Below are positions 1-12,883 of a stretch of DNA of 64,000 nt, piece by piece. How positions within the stretch are numbered: the stretch's first letter is position 1; every line of letters starts with the position of its first letter. The notes beneath the pieces are model-generated. The model made no database searches. It worked only from the letters and a program-made list of their open reading frames with translations, and was not told the origin of the DNA. Source of the stretch: Fistulifera solaris (taxonomy: Eukaryota > Bacillariophyta > Bacillariophyceae > Naviculales > Stauroneidaceae); assembly GCA_030295235.1 (NCBI GenBank), contig AP026129.1, positions 248,001 to 312,000 on the forward strand, in the 5' to 3' direction. The translations under genes and the position numbers were made by a program.

Positions 1-640
1 CACTTGTTCCGGATCTCCTTCTCGAGGTCTTCAATCGAGGTCTCGTTGATCTTTCCGCTCAACTTCGTGATCACATCCGAATACTCGTCAGGAAGGTTGG
101 CCAAGTAGTGGGCCTTCAAAACTTAAACTTGGCTTCACATACTGCGATCCGATTGTCTTCAAACGGTTCTGCAACCGATCGCACTCCAGGAAGAACTTGT
201 CAGGGTCATCTTCCTTCGACGCCAACTTGCACCGTCCGAACTCCGCCAACACTTCCGCCAAATCTTCCTCGCTGTTCCGGGCGTACTTAGCATCCAAAAG
301 CTTGAATGCGTCTCTCGCATCGCCATCCGCTCTCTTGACAAGACCCAAAGGAACGCCTTCGCACGCAATCACCAACAAATCGATGATCTCGAGATTGCTT
401 CGATACAACTCCTTGTCCTTCGGCCGTCGCCGTCGCTCCCATCGCAACTTCCTTCGTGGGGATCTCGGCCTTCAGGTCATCGAACACACTCGTCCAACCT
501 CTCTTCGTGATCAACGACATCGTCTTGAACTTCCAGTCATCGTACGACTTCTCAGCGACCTTGTCGTCCAACGGGTAGAAGGTCAAAGCCCTCATCTTCT
601 CTCCCTCGTCGGTCATCTTGTCTTGTCTCGTAAACTTTTT
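1..640 (-). mobile_element. Copia-type LTR retrotransposon fossil, gag (UBN2-like) part
   Basis: Minus-strand coding sequence here resembles the gag polypeptide of Copia LTR elements. It shows a W-x-F-K-x-x-M-x-x-x-x-x-x-G-W segment typical of UBN2-type gag near its start, and a later D-A-x-x-A-W/F-x-x-L-x-x-x-Y-like stretch. The element runs off the left window edge, so its pol region and distal LTR cannot be seen. It looks broken, with about one or two breaks in the visible part. Copia elements of the CoDi type are common in diatom genomes. Age cannot be estimated because only one LTR could lie in the window. Confidence 0.6.
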
Positions 641-665
641 TTTCTCAACGCCACGCTTATAAGCG

Positions 666-1332
666 TGTTGAAATTTCTACCGCGGTCTGTAACTGCTCTC
701 GGCTATCGGGGACTCCACACACCCCAGACGAAAGACTATTGAAACAACGAACTTTTGCTCCAAACACTCGTTTACAGAATTATGACGATTTCCTCACGAT
801 TACTTTCGCTTTTCCTCTTTTTCACTGGTCTCCGATCTGATCTTGATCTGATCATGATCCGATCTTGCCAAGTCCATTTCTCCAATAACAACTTTAGGAT
901 AAAATAGCCCTTTCTGCCAATCCACCAGATTCTCCATTATTGCATGTTCCTTAGCAACTAGCAACAGTCATCGTCCATAATTGCATACTGGATTCTTCCG
1001 TGATCCCAAATCCCCAAACATATAGTTCAAACACTTCCGAGACTCCTTTCACGAGTAGAATGCTTTCCCAATAAACTAGGCGGTCATTTCGAACCATTCC
1101 GACATCCGATGACGTGTCAACTCATGACTGAATAAATCTTTCAGTCCGACACTCAACCTCGACCTCGCTCTTTGACAGAGCGCTGCGTCTGTGCTGAAAA
1201 CGGGCATTCAATATCCGGGTACCTTGCAAGGGTGAATGCGAATGAGCTGAGCAGACATGAAAGTGATGCGAAATAATCTACCTAATGGAGTATCATAGAT
1301 CCAGTAAGAGCGCACGGCCAACGTTTCCAACA
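666..1332 (-). repeat. candidate LTR of the Copia fossil
   Basis: This 667-bp stretch lies directly upstream of the gag part. On the minus strand it begins TGTTGGAAACG and ends TTTCAACA, the short TGTTG/CAACA inverted ends usual for Copia LTRs. It holds no gene. The assignment rests only on these ends and on position. The matching second LTR and target duplication would lie outside the window. Confidence 0.4.
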
Positions 1333-1380
1333 GGGACCGCGATGATTGGGATTACTCACACACCAGACCCATGATTTAAA

Positions 1381-1987
1381 TTACCATTTACGAAAGTGCT
1401 TCTTGTTTACGTGATAGTTTTTGTCCATGAGCTCGGGAGGGATGCCAAATCGACTAAAAATCTTCACGGAAAATTGGCGGAAATAAGCATGTCGACCAAA
1501 GATAGTCCCTACAAGGACGAGAAGAGTAGCATAGACGGGAGAAATGATGATAAAAGTACAAATCCGGTATGACCATGGGCCCTCAAGAATACTTCCTTTG
1601 ATACCCAAGCCGTCACTCACCGCAGGACGAACGAGCTGATAAAGTAATAAGGTCGAGACGTCATGGGCGTGAGATTGGAGAATAAGGTGACTGCAAGTAT
1701 AGAAATTGTCTTTCTTGTATCATTCTTACCATCATGGTCGATGATCCTGTGATTCCAAACACTATGCATATTAACGCCATCTCACGATACCAAGCAAAGG
1801 TTCCACGCGGTGGCATATCTTTGGGCGCTGTATACCTTTGCCACATAGATAGCGGCTTGTTACTGCTGTTCGAGTCACTCGCCGGTGTTGTAAAGTGGCG
1901 TCTCCCTAAACTCTTATTCACCAAATTCCCGCGACGCAGACAGCTGAGCGTGCGAGGTAGAAGAGTTCTCTGAAACAATGTGTTCAT
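1381..1987 (-). CDS. two-TM mitochondrial-type conserved protein (DUF6787-like), 2 exons
   Basis: Exon 1 is 1987-1730 and exon 2 is 1635-1381, joined by a 94-nt GT-AG intron (GTAAGA donor, TTTATCAG acceptor, phase 0), giving 170 aa. The start at 1987 gives an Arg-rich, Ser/Leu-rich N-terminus with no acid residues (MNTLFQRTLLPRTLSCLRR), a good mitochondrial presequence. Two hydrophobic segments follow, near residues 70-85 and 108-128. The joined sequence reads GITGSSTMMLVRPAV across the intron and later GTIFGRHAYFR-F-K-FSRFG. I associate this pattern with a small conserved membrane family (DUF6787-like) found in plants, algae and bacteria. Its function is unknown to me. The splice is strongly supported because it restores the conserved VRPAV segment. 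Confidence 0.7.
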
Positions 1988-2216
1988 AATTTGGTAACTG
2001 TCGTCGTTAAGGAGGAAACTCTGGATTGATACTGATTTTTCTTTGATATTGCGTTTGCCAGTGACGATAAACAAATTAATACTTTACAAATAACGTTTAT
2101 TTTTTTCTTGATGCAATACACAATCGACTGTCAAACACAAACATCGATCAACTTCATCATCGCACTCATCAATTGTCTTTTAATTATTTTAATATATTTA
2201 TGATTTCTGATGCAAG

Positions 2217-2335
2217 AAGGAACGACCATACTACGATGACAGCACCGCTTCCCGTCTGCTCAGCGAAGTTAAGCATCGTCAGGCCCGGTTAGTACTACGG
2301 TGGGGGACCACGTTGGAATCCCGGGTGTTGTCCTT
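2217..2335 (+). rRNA. 5S rRNA: 5S ribosomal RNA
   Basis: The 119-nt sequence has the eukaryotic 5S architecture. The ends can pair (AAGGAACGAC with GTTGTCCTT). The internal promoter region contains the A-box-like AGCGAAGTTAAGCA and the C-box-like GGTTAGTACTACGGTGGG. The loop region CAGCACCGCTTCCCGTCTG and the terminal CCACGTTGGAATCCCGGGTG are also present. A TTTT run at 2342-2345 can act as the RNA polymerase III terminator. It lies alone between protein genes, about 0.9 kb from the Copia fossil. Dispersed 5S copies occur in many protists. Confidence 0.93.
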
Positions 2336-2341
2336 TGATAC

Positions 2342-2345
2342 TTTT
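2342..2345 (+). terminator. Pol III oligo-T terminator of 5S rRNA
   Basis: A run of four T residues lies seven bases after the 3' end of the 5S rRNA, the usual RNA polymerase III stop signal. Confidence 0.55.
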
Positions 2346-2644
2346 GCTACTTCAGTTCGTCTCAGTTTTTGTTTCGAAGAGACGAACGACAAACTTTTCT
2401 ATCTATCTAAACCATATCTAGTTAAGCTTACTGTTATTATTCAGTGGATTGATTATAGATGCCTTATAAAAGTTGTCTTAAGTTTCTACTGCGTGTCGCC
2501 CTTTGTTTCTAGAAATTGTTTGATGAATTTATCTACTGCGTGTCGCTTACATAGTATAATATAAAATAAATTGCATGCCACAACATACGTCATTTGCGTT
2601 TAGTCATTGCCAATTCCGCTCAATCGACGGAACTCGTTGAATGC
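2346..2644. other. AT-rich intergenic stretch
   Basis: No gene, RNA or repeat recognised between the 5S rRNA and the convergent 3' end of the next gene. Confidence 0.5.
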
Positions 2645-2962
2645 CTAAAAGGCAAGGACATCAAAATTCTCCATTACGGGGTCAATTTTGTAATTATCCG
2701 GAATTAAACAATCTTCACAATCTTCTCCACACTCAGCACTAGTTTCTTCAAAAGAGAAAAACGACGATGGTTCTCCTTTCCATTCGGCAAAGTCGTCGTA
2801 TTGATTACTATTCGTCATCGCGCGGAGAAAGGTTGTCGTATCTTTTAGTCTATGATAATTCAGTCGTACAAATCCCCATCCAAACACGAGCCTGCTTTCG
2901 AGTAGTGACAGCAGCACTAGTATCTGCATTGGTCGTTTATTTTCAATTGTAATTGTCGTCAT
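2645..2962 (-). CDS. small secreted or plastid-targeted protein, unknown
   Basis: The open frame continues further upstream, but the start at 2962 (105 aa) is preferred, with a second in-frame ATG at 2929. From there the protein opens with a hydrophobic signal-peptide-like core (ILVLLSLLESRLVFG) followed by W-G-F, a context like the diatom plastid-import site with an aromatic residue after cleavage. The mature part is short and acidic, with a clustered cysteine motif AECGEDCEDC near residues 77-85 that could bind metal or form disulfides. No family recognised. It is divergent from the phosphoglucomutase gene, with a shared promoter of about 400 bp. Confidence 0.45.
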   Translation of the reverse strand: MTTITIENKRPMQILVLLSLLESRLVFGWGFVRLNYHRLKDTTTFLRAMTNSNQYDDFAEWKGEPSSFFSFEETSAECGEDCEDCLIPDNYKIDPVMENFDVLAF

Positions 2963-3364
2963 TGTATTCAAGGCATGCCTTGTGCATTGCTTTACTGTAT
3001 GGTGTGTTGCGAGTTTCGAGTTGCTTCGGTTTTTTTGTGCGTTTGCGTCGACGTGGTGAACTCGTTTTCTCGAAGGGTTCCGGAAGTGGAGGGAGTTGTC
3101 CGTTTTCCGCTGTTGCTCATGACACCGAAGAACCCAAAGAATGACACTCTGTCTGTAGTAAATAGTAGTCTTGACAGCGGGTTCTATAACCTGTACGACA
3201 CTATTTGGATATGACGTACGACGACGGTCCACTCGATGCAAATTTCGATATTTGTGATAAATCGGATTTTTTGCAGCCCAAAACTGCAACAAGACCATTA
3301 TTTCTTCTTTGCCCAAGAGGAAAAGGACGTTTACACATAGATCCATCGGCAAGAATTTCTAGTA

Positions 3365-5560
<2,196 letters not shown>

Positions 5561-5665
5561 ATGCATTTCTGATACAAATAGGATGTGTTCTAGATAGTTA
5601 TGAACTTCCTTGTTTCTCCACGTCCCGAGGTTCTTCGGCTCTCTCAGGAAGGTTGTTTTGCTTCA

Positions 5666-7303
5666 CTACATGTCTTGCCGCATCGAACACTTCCTTCCGT
5701 TTTTCTTCACTATCACGTTCCACGAGCCACACGCCTCGTTGTAGTCTCCCATGAAAAAAGTGCAAAACACAGAAAACAAGCAAAATACGCAGACAACCAT
5801 AATCGACCATTTCCTGTCAAAATCATTTTCGTTCATCAAGGTAACAATGAGCGTTGGCGCCCAACCCAAAACCTGGTTAACAAACGTAAACAGCCCCATC
5901 ATTTCGGTCTCTTGACCTTTCGGGATCAGCGAGCACTGCAGTACACGTTGACTCGGATACGCCCATCCTAGACCAATTCCCCACAAAGATGCAAAACCAT
6001 AGACAGATGACTTTCGTTCGGGACCCGTAAACACAAAGACGCTCATGCCAAAGAAAAATCCAAGCCATGACAGACCAAGGCGGTAGGAATTCAAGGGATT
6101 CATAAAGCGGTTCGCCACCTTCGATATCAAGGATCCGGCCGCTGTGGAAGCCATAAGAATCAGACTCGCTTTGGCAATGTCCACGGCAGAGAACATCATT
6201 TCCACCGTGAGAAAAGTGATAGTAATAGAAAGCACAACGCCTGCACCCGCTTCCGGACTCCATAGCATGGAAAACATAAAGACGCGGAGCGCATGGTATT
6301 TTGAGGTGATCTTGGACGCCGTATGGCGAAGTTGCACAAAACCACACGTAATAAGATTCGATCCTTCTGGTACCTTTGATAAAGCCGGACGTTGTCGGAA
6401 GAGAAAAGTCCAGGAATAACCAATGAGGAGACATCCCAGCGCAAAAGCCCATATGGTTGCATCACGAGCTGTTTGAACAGTAGCATCCAAAGTCGCCTTT
6501 TCGTAATTTCCACGCGATTTTGTCATGATGATCACCATCGCGACGAATCCAAAATGCACAATGTACTGTTTAAAATTGAAACGAGAGGTGTAATGTGACA
6601 ATACCTCTTGATCTGTCGTGAGATCTGGCAAATATGCCAAAGCAGCACAGTAGTGTACGAGCAGAGCAAAGGTCTGGAGCGTATCAATGACCAAAATGAA
6701 GAACCAGTTGTTCTTCTCGGCGCTGATGCTAATTTGCACGCCAATGAAACCAACCGCAAAAATACCCGACACAATTCCAAAAATCCGCCGATGTGGAGTA
6801 TGATCGACGATTGCCCCCGCAATCGGCATGAGCAGAGCGGCAACTACACCAATGACAGATGACATCAGTGTTAAGAGAGATGAAGGCTTTAATCCCCACT
6901 TGATGGGGTTGTCCGGTCCTCCAGCTTCCACAATTGCGAGACGCAGAATGGCTGTACCTACGTAACTTCCCACAAGATTCAGAGGCCCTCTACCGGCTGC
7001 ATCCATCGCCCATCCTGTAGCTTCTGGAAGTATACTTTTCGTAATAGGATCTGCTACTTGAAAAGGTCTCTCAAACCATGATATCCATGAAGGTGCATTT
7101 GTATGTCCTGATCCATCTCCTTCCACGGCTTCGGAGATGGATATCGTGCGGTTTAGTGTGCTGGGATCTCCCGTCTCCCCCATTTCGAAATGCAATCGAC
7201 TATTTTTCAAGGAATTTTCTGGGAAATTTGCAATGCGTAATGCAAGTGAGTCTGAAGGATACCTGGTAAGGAGTAACGACGTGACACTGATAAATTTTGG
7301 CAT
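5666..7303 (-). CDS. MFS membrane transporter, Atg22/UMF1-like
   Basis: The 545-aa product has about eleven to twelve hydrophobic segments from residue 100 on. It fits the major facilitator superfamily. A WAMDAAGRGPLNLVGSY segment precedes TM1, and the loop after the second or third TM carries DHTPHRR, comparable to the conserved MFS cytoplasmic loop. The overall pattern is closest to the Atg22/UMF1-like branch, which in fungi exports amino acids from the vacuole. The substrate here is unknown. The first ATG is at 7303. An in-frame ATG at 7183 would remove 40 residues that look weakly conserved. It is convergent with phosphoglucomutase, with only 105 bp between the stop codons. Confidence 0.65.
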   Translation of the reverse strand: MPKFISVTSLLLTRYPSDSLALRIANFPENSLKNSRLHFEMGETGDPSTLNRTISISEAVEGDGSGHTNAPSWISWFERPFQVADPITKSILPEATGWAMDAAGRGPLNLVGSYVGTAILRLAIVEAGGPDNPIKWGLKPSSLLTLMSSVIGVVAALLMPIAGAIVDHTPHRRIFGIVSGIFAVGFIGVQISISAEKNNWFFILVIDTLQTFALLVHYCAALAYLPDLTTDQEVLSHYTSRFNFKQYIVHFGFVAMVIIMTKSRGNYEKATLDATVQTARDATIWAFALGCLLIGYSWTFLFRQRPALSKVPEGSNLITCGFVQLRHTASKITSKYHALRVFMFSMLWSPEAGAGVVLSITITFLTVEMMFSAVDIAKASLILMASTAAGSLISKVANRFMNPLNSYRLGLSWLGFFFGMSVFVFTGPERKSSVYGFASLWGIGLGWAYPSQRVLQCSLIPKGQETEMMGLFTFVNQVLGWAPTLIVTLMNENDFDRKWSIMVVCVFCLFSVFCTFFMGDYNEACGSWNVIVKKNGRKCSMRQDM

Positions 7304-7915
7304 AGGCTGCAGTGGCGGTGTCTCCTCTTCTGCCTCTTCTCATCTCTCATCTCCTATTTGTCCCCAAGGTGCTTTTGTGCTTTTTCTTTCGGCTTTCACA
7401 AGAAGGGTAATATTCTAGTCAGCGTAGTACTAAGTGCACTGTTTGATACGTAGGAAAGACAACGCAGAAGAACACTGGCCATGTTCTGCAACACGTGACA
7501 GTACATCAAAACGGATACTTATCCGGCACGGTCCTTTGTGAACTTTATGGTTGCACGTAAGAATGAATGACAATGACCTACCAATAATGACTACAAACTA
7601 CAAAGTATAAGTAATGACTGCGTTTATTAACCTTACGACAATTGACCATTGACCATTGACCCTGTCACGAGTCAGGAGTCAGGAGTCACGATGATGATGA
7701 CTCAATCACGATCTTCAACGAAGGAGGGATTATTCCGTTCCTTATTGAGAATCCGTCTTGAAGTTGCTAGTTTGTGTACCCCGTAACAATAAAAATCCCG
7801 TCAGACGCAGACAAATTTTACAAGAGACGTCGTCGCGTGTCGCAAGAGATTTCATCTAGAGAGTGTTAATACAATATTATTTCCTCTGCTTCGTTTAATT
7901 CAACAAAGAACAGAA
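7304..7915. other. intergenic with short tandem repeats
   Basis: No gene seen. Positions 7641-7661 hold about three copies of a 7-bp ATTGACC unit. Positions 7669-7703 hold GAGTCAG-type repeats followed by GATGATGATGACTC. This is the shared 5' region of the MFS gene (minus) and the GNAT gene (plus). Confidence 0.5.
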
Positions 7916-9534
7916 ATGCACACGGTTCATACTGATATTACGAAACGCATCTTGCGAAGAAAAATGGTGAGAAGGCGGAATCTCAACGCAGCATCGAGAA
8001 TAGAAGCGTCTATTGACAAACAATCCAATGTTCAGTGTTCCAGCAGAGCATTTGGTCTTCTCCTCAGTCTTCTTCTCATTCGCGTTCCGACTTGTTCGGG
8101 CTTTGGAATATTCACTCCGGTTGGTAGTTCGTGTTCTCGCAGAATTCACACGTCCATGGCGACCGCCGAAGAAATCACAACAAAGGATGAACAATTAAAA
8201 TTACTTCGAAATCTTACTACCTCGAGAGATTTTCCGGATACAATCATTGTGAATGATTCAACAGATGACGCAGCCTTAGAGGAAAAAGAACACTCCGAAA
8301 GCCGAGACGACGACGCCGGCGAAAGACAGCAAACCAGCTGCAGCGATGACTCTACTTCCGATGATGCACGTTCGGATGATGATATAATGGAGAGACGGCG
8401 AAGGGAATTGGTTAAGGCAAATTTCCTCGGTCGAACAAGTTCTACTTCGCGCTCCAAAAATCCATATAAGGATACTAGTGTCGGGGCAAGACGGATCGGG
8501 AGTGCTACAAAGGCACGTCAAAGTGCCACTGCTCCGAGCAGAGTTATGGATTCTCTTTGGAAAACAGCAGCAGCCAAATCGAATAATAAACGAGAAAAAT
8601 CATTAAGCGACAAAAAAACTACGGATGGCACTACTCTGAGCTCTTTCTCAAATTCCGTGCAACTCTTGACTCGATCCGCTATCATAAATACGGTAGAGGA
8701 AGCACTTTCGGATCGCAAACCGAAACGCATAAATGGGCTCCTGGTAGTCAAGCCAAACCTGACCGCTGCTGATTTTACGCATGCGTACGAGCGTCCTATG
8801 GGGTTAGTAGTGGAGAATAAGGAAAACGACCGGCGAGGTGCTACCTTCGATCGTCCGGGTGCCATTGTTGCGCACCCGACTCCAAACAGCAATCTACTGG
8901 TGCGAATTGCAAATCCAAGTGATGACTTTCAAATAGCTGCCCTACGGCTATCCGTCTTTTCTGACTTTACCCCAGAACAACAGGGGGAAATTTTGCGAGC
9001 GTTCTTGCCAGGCAATCTCTAGTAGACGACTCAGGGGAGCATGTTGTTTGATTGCCGCTCATGAAAATGACACAGAAACAGTTTTAGGAAGTGCCGAATG
9101 CAGTTACCATGAATTCTTTTGGGACGCGTCTTGGGCAACGAAGACAACAATTCTCCATACTGTACGTTACTGAAGTTGCGGTCGACATGGATGCTCGGGG
9201 ACAAGGAATTGGGAGGAAGCTAATGGATGCTGTCGATGTATATGCAAAGTCTCGTAATATTGAAACCATTTACCTTCATGTGGATGTCGAAAACAATGCA
9301 GCTCTGTCTCTTTATGCCAAATCGGGATATGAACGCGTGAATGGTGAAGAGGACTCGATGTACTTGGAATTTACAACATCTCTTCATTTACATCCTGGTG
9401 CAACCAAGGGCAGGGATCACTATTTAATGTACAAAAATCTCATACCAAACCCCGTGTGGCTCGAACCAAAAGAAATGCCAGTGGATCAGGGGGTCGAAGC
9501 GAAAGGGAAGTTGGGTTTTGAAGTCTCTCTGTAG
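7916..9534 (+). CDS. GNAT N-acetyltransferase with plastid-type presequence
   Basis: About 538 aa after correction. The N-terminus has a signal-peptide-like core (FGLLLSLLLIRVPTCSG^FG) preceded by basic residues; a second ATG at 7964 is an alternative start. Residues about 90-330 are low-complexity and acidic/serine-rich. The C-terminal 180 residues form a GCN5-related acetyltransferase fold. A strand ending CLIAAHEND is followed by LYVTEVAVD, then the acetyl-CoA loop RGQGIGRKLMD (Q/R-x-x-G-x-G/A), then HVDVENNAALSLYAKSGY. Two frame shifts occur: one extra G at 8983-8987 and one extra T at 9117-9120. Removing both gives 1617 nt in frame. GNATs acetylate amino groups of proteins or small molecules; the substrate is not deducible. 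Confidence 0.82.
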
Positions 9535-10217
9535 GCCATATTATCATCGTCTTTCTAGCACAAATTAGCAATTTAATTTGTATTCATCATTTGACCTTAC
9601 TTATTTTTTTGTCATATTAGTATTATCACGCCACATCATATCTTAGATAGCATTTTTACCAGTTAGGTCGGTCCATCCACAACAAATGAATGCGGAGATA
9701 TAGATCATTTTGAAACTCTGTAATTAAACTCCCAGGACGTCCTACTACGTACTTAGAAGGGCATCCAGTCTTAATCAGTTCTAGCGGTTGAATTAGACAA
9801 GGGTTAATCGCTACAACGTGGATAGGGCTTTAAATATAATCTCAAATTGTTTTTGTTAAAATAAACTCGCTTAGAGGGTCGACCTAGCCAAAGGCATAGA
9901 ATGGAGCGATCGTCTATACGACGTCCGCGTCTTACACGTAGCGGCATACTTCGTACTTCGTTGACGAGCCTCCTCTTTGAACTACAAAGTACTCTAGTAG
10001 AGTAAGTAGCGAACTGATTTCCCGCTATTATAGGTCCTTGATTTCCCGCGCTCAGTTCTTTTTTCTTTGGAGAAATGGAGCGCGTTGCGTTCTGTCGGTC
10101 CATCCTGCAAAGCAAGACATCCGTCATTTCCTTCAACAAAACGAACAAAAAACGGCCTTTTACTCAAACGAAACGCCAATACATCATTTGAATTCACAAC
10201 AATAATTATTTAAAATC
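9535..10217. other. intergenic, nothing recognised
   Basis: Several overlapping open frames occur here, but none has a domain, a codon pattern or a start context that I can support. Confidence 0.4.
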
Positions 10218-12581
10218 ATGGATGATGTAAGTAGAGACGAGTCAGCTTGGAAAGCAACGCCGTCGAAAAGCTTTTGGAGGGTTTCGTGCTAGTCCTCCTT
10301 GCACCTGTATCGACGCGTGAAAGTCACTTAAATTAATCTCTCTCACGATTTCATCCTAATTTTATTCCCTCTTTAATTCTTAATAGGCTGATCACGTATG
10401 CCCTCTTTGTTGCGAGGAGTTAGACTTATCCGATCGCGAGTTTTATCCTTGCAAATGCGGCTATCAAGTATGTATGTGGTGCTGGCACCGCATTCGGGAG
10501 TCTGAGTCGGGTCTTTGCCCTGCGTGCCGGACACCTTACGGAGAAGATCCGCATCAATTCTCAGCTGTCGATGTTGAAGATGTTTTGAAGGCAAATAAGG
10601 CGAGAGATGCGGCTTTGAAGCGACAAAAACAGCAAGAAGGAGGAATGTTATCGGCGAGTCAACACGAAGGGCTGCCGAATAGCGTTGCTAATGAGGATGT
10701 ATCGAATGTGACGATGGAAGTACCAAAAGATAGAAGTCAGCTAGCAAATATGCGTGTCATTCGGCGAAATTTGGTGTATGCTGTTGGGCTGCCAGCAAGT
10801 ATTGCAAGTGAGGACGTTTTGCGTAAACCCGAGTATTTTGGCCAGTACGGGAAGATTGCCAAGATTGTTATAAATCGTGCTATTTCAGGTGACGCTGGAC
10901 GACGCGCATCTGCAAGTGCGTATGTTACGTTTGTGCATAAAGAGGATACATTGGCTTGCATTCTAGCATTGGATGGGTTTTATCTTGACAATCGAAACAT
11001 CCGTGCATCATATGGTACTTCCAAATATTGCTCCGCCTTCATCAAGAGCGTACGCTGTAATAATCCAGAATGTACATATTTGCACGAGATGGGGGCAACA
11101 GAAGATACTTTCACAAAGCAGGAAATCCAGGCTGGCTATGTAACGAGCGGCCGTGATGTATTGGCTCGCCAGCAGCAGATTGTCTCTGAACAGTTGCGTC
11201 TCAACGCAACAGGTGCGGTTCCTCGTAAGCGTGTTGGCGGTGGCGGACCCTCTGGAACAGGGCGGGCATCCTCTTCTCCCGTTTTCCCTCCGCCTGAATT
11301 CGACGAACCGCCCAAGCCGAATCCCGTTCTTTTACCTCCTCCTGCAGGAGGAGTGGTACGTGCTGCCACAGCTGGCACTTTCAGCTTGAATCCTTCAAAT
11401 ATTTCAGCCAAACTCGGGAGATCTGCTTCTACTGGAAATCCTAGTCCCACGTTGGGAGCTACTGCAGTACCCGCGAGCGCCGCTGCAGTAGTAGTGCCGC
11501 GGGTCAACAAGTCTGCTGCAGCTGTTGTTGCAGGTGTCCACACAGTCAGAGTAGAAGATGCCCCACTCCACACTACCCTTACGCCGCTCACGCCTTTGAA
11601 GCGCGCACCGAAGGCAATGAAAAGCACTGCGAATGCACCTATACCTGATGATCCGAAGCTTCCGTCGATGCGTGTAGGCAAGACGAAGGGAAATGGTATC
11701 CGCAATGCTGTCTTTGGTGGCTCAGCTAATTCGTCGGTGACAAACGAAGAGGTCGAGCTGACAACTGGACCGTCCTCAATCGGCGGCGATGTAATTGCTG
11801 TCGGTAGTATACAGGCGGCACTCCTTCCAGGCACTGTACAGCTGAATAGTTCTACCGGCGTGGGTGGGGCTGAAGGAGGTTTGACGCGTGCTTTAGGCGG
11901 AGAAGTGTTTACTGGGCCGCTAGCCAACAAGCCTATTAGCCGTGCAACCACGGTGGATAAGTGGAATTCTAATCAAATTCCCGGGGCGCCGCTGTACCCT
12001 GCTGAATCCGATCTTTGGAGCGGAATGAACGACGGACCGGCGAATAGTAGTTCGGCATTGGCATCGATCTTGGGCGTCGATCTCCCTACTGGTTCAGGAT
12101 CACTTCGAGAGAATGCGAATATTTGGCCGTCGTCCAACCTTGATGGCCCCTCGTCTTTGTCGGCGCTCAACAGCAATAGTTTGGTTGGTGCAACTTCAAG
12201 CAATGTTATTGGAGGCATTCCAATGAACATGAATAGCACATCGCTGATTGGAGGGGTCCCTATTGGAGGTGGCTCGATGGGGGACAAGGTCACATCGGTG
12301 GTTTGTTGGGCTCATCTGCTCCCGGAAGCGGAAGCTATGGTGGCAAAAGCGACATTGCTCTACTTCAAAGTTTGTTGCCCGGCGTTCATATCACTAGTGG
12401 TAGCGAAGGGATGAATACCGGCGCTGGGATTAACGGTTGGAATCAAGGCGGATCTAGTGCACTTGGCGGCGATACCCTTCTTGGATGGAACAGTGGCGCC
12501 GCTACTAATCAGCGTTCCTCCGTTGGTGCTATAGGACAAGGCAATGGGTCCCAGACTAAGCGCCAAGGTCAGATTTGGTAG
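10218..12581 (+). CDS. NOT4: CNOT4/NOT4-type RING E3 ubiquitin ligase
   Basis: Subunit of the CCR4-NOT complex that ubiquitinates proteins during mRNA decay and ribosome quality control. A 9-nt first coding exon (10218-10226, M-D-D) is joined over a 160-nt intron to 10387 onward, giving about 734 aa. The start restores the complete C4C4 RING: CPLCCEELDLSDREFYPC-KCGYQVCMWCWHRI, then CPACRTPYG. It is followed by an RRM (about residues 120-200: NLVYAVGLP, ASAYVTF) and a CCCH zinc finger (CxxxxxxNPECTYLH). The remaining 450 residues are low-complexity Pro/Ser/Gly/Asn. One G is missing from the G run 12279-12283. Restoring it joins the C-terminal Gly-rich tail ending RQGQIW. Confidence 0.93.
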
Positions 12582-12883
12582 ATGATCGTTACCGTAGCAC
12601 ATTGATAGTTTTGGGGTCAGAGAGAGACGAGTGTGGGTGGTTCTTAGTTGATACTCGTGAAAATTGGGTAGTTTCGGAACATTAAGTGAATTGGTTGTAA
12701 ACAGCGTAAGGGTGATGGAATGATAATCCATGAAGAATGGAAATGGCAATGGAAGGGCTTAGTGGAAATGGATATGGCAATGGAAGGGCTTGGATGAAAT
12801 GGAGAGATACGTGGCTACAGCATGAGTTTACAATTAAATCACTAACTATTCTAAAAACCCAATATCTGAATCGGCGGGGCTAC
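12582..12883. repeat. intergenic with a 31-bp tandem duplication
   Basis: GGCAATGGAAGGGCTT begins at 12745 and again at 12776, giving two copies of a 31-bp unit rich in ATGG. It lies between the convergent 3' ends of NOT4 and NOC3. Nothing else seen. Confidence 0.55.

Noticed and set aside
1123-1146. Hairpin CATGACTG...CAGTC as another copy of the dispersed repeat
   Set aside because: The loop and downstream sequence do not match the family; it lies within the candidate LTR and is probably a chance likeness.
9804-10197. Overlapping minus-strand open frames upstream of NOT4
   Set aside because: No recognised domain and a basic, low-information composition; the region is probably 5' flank.
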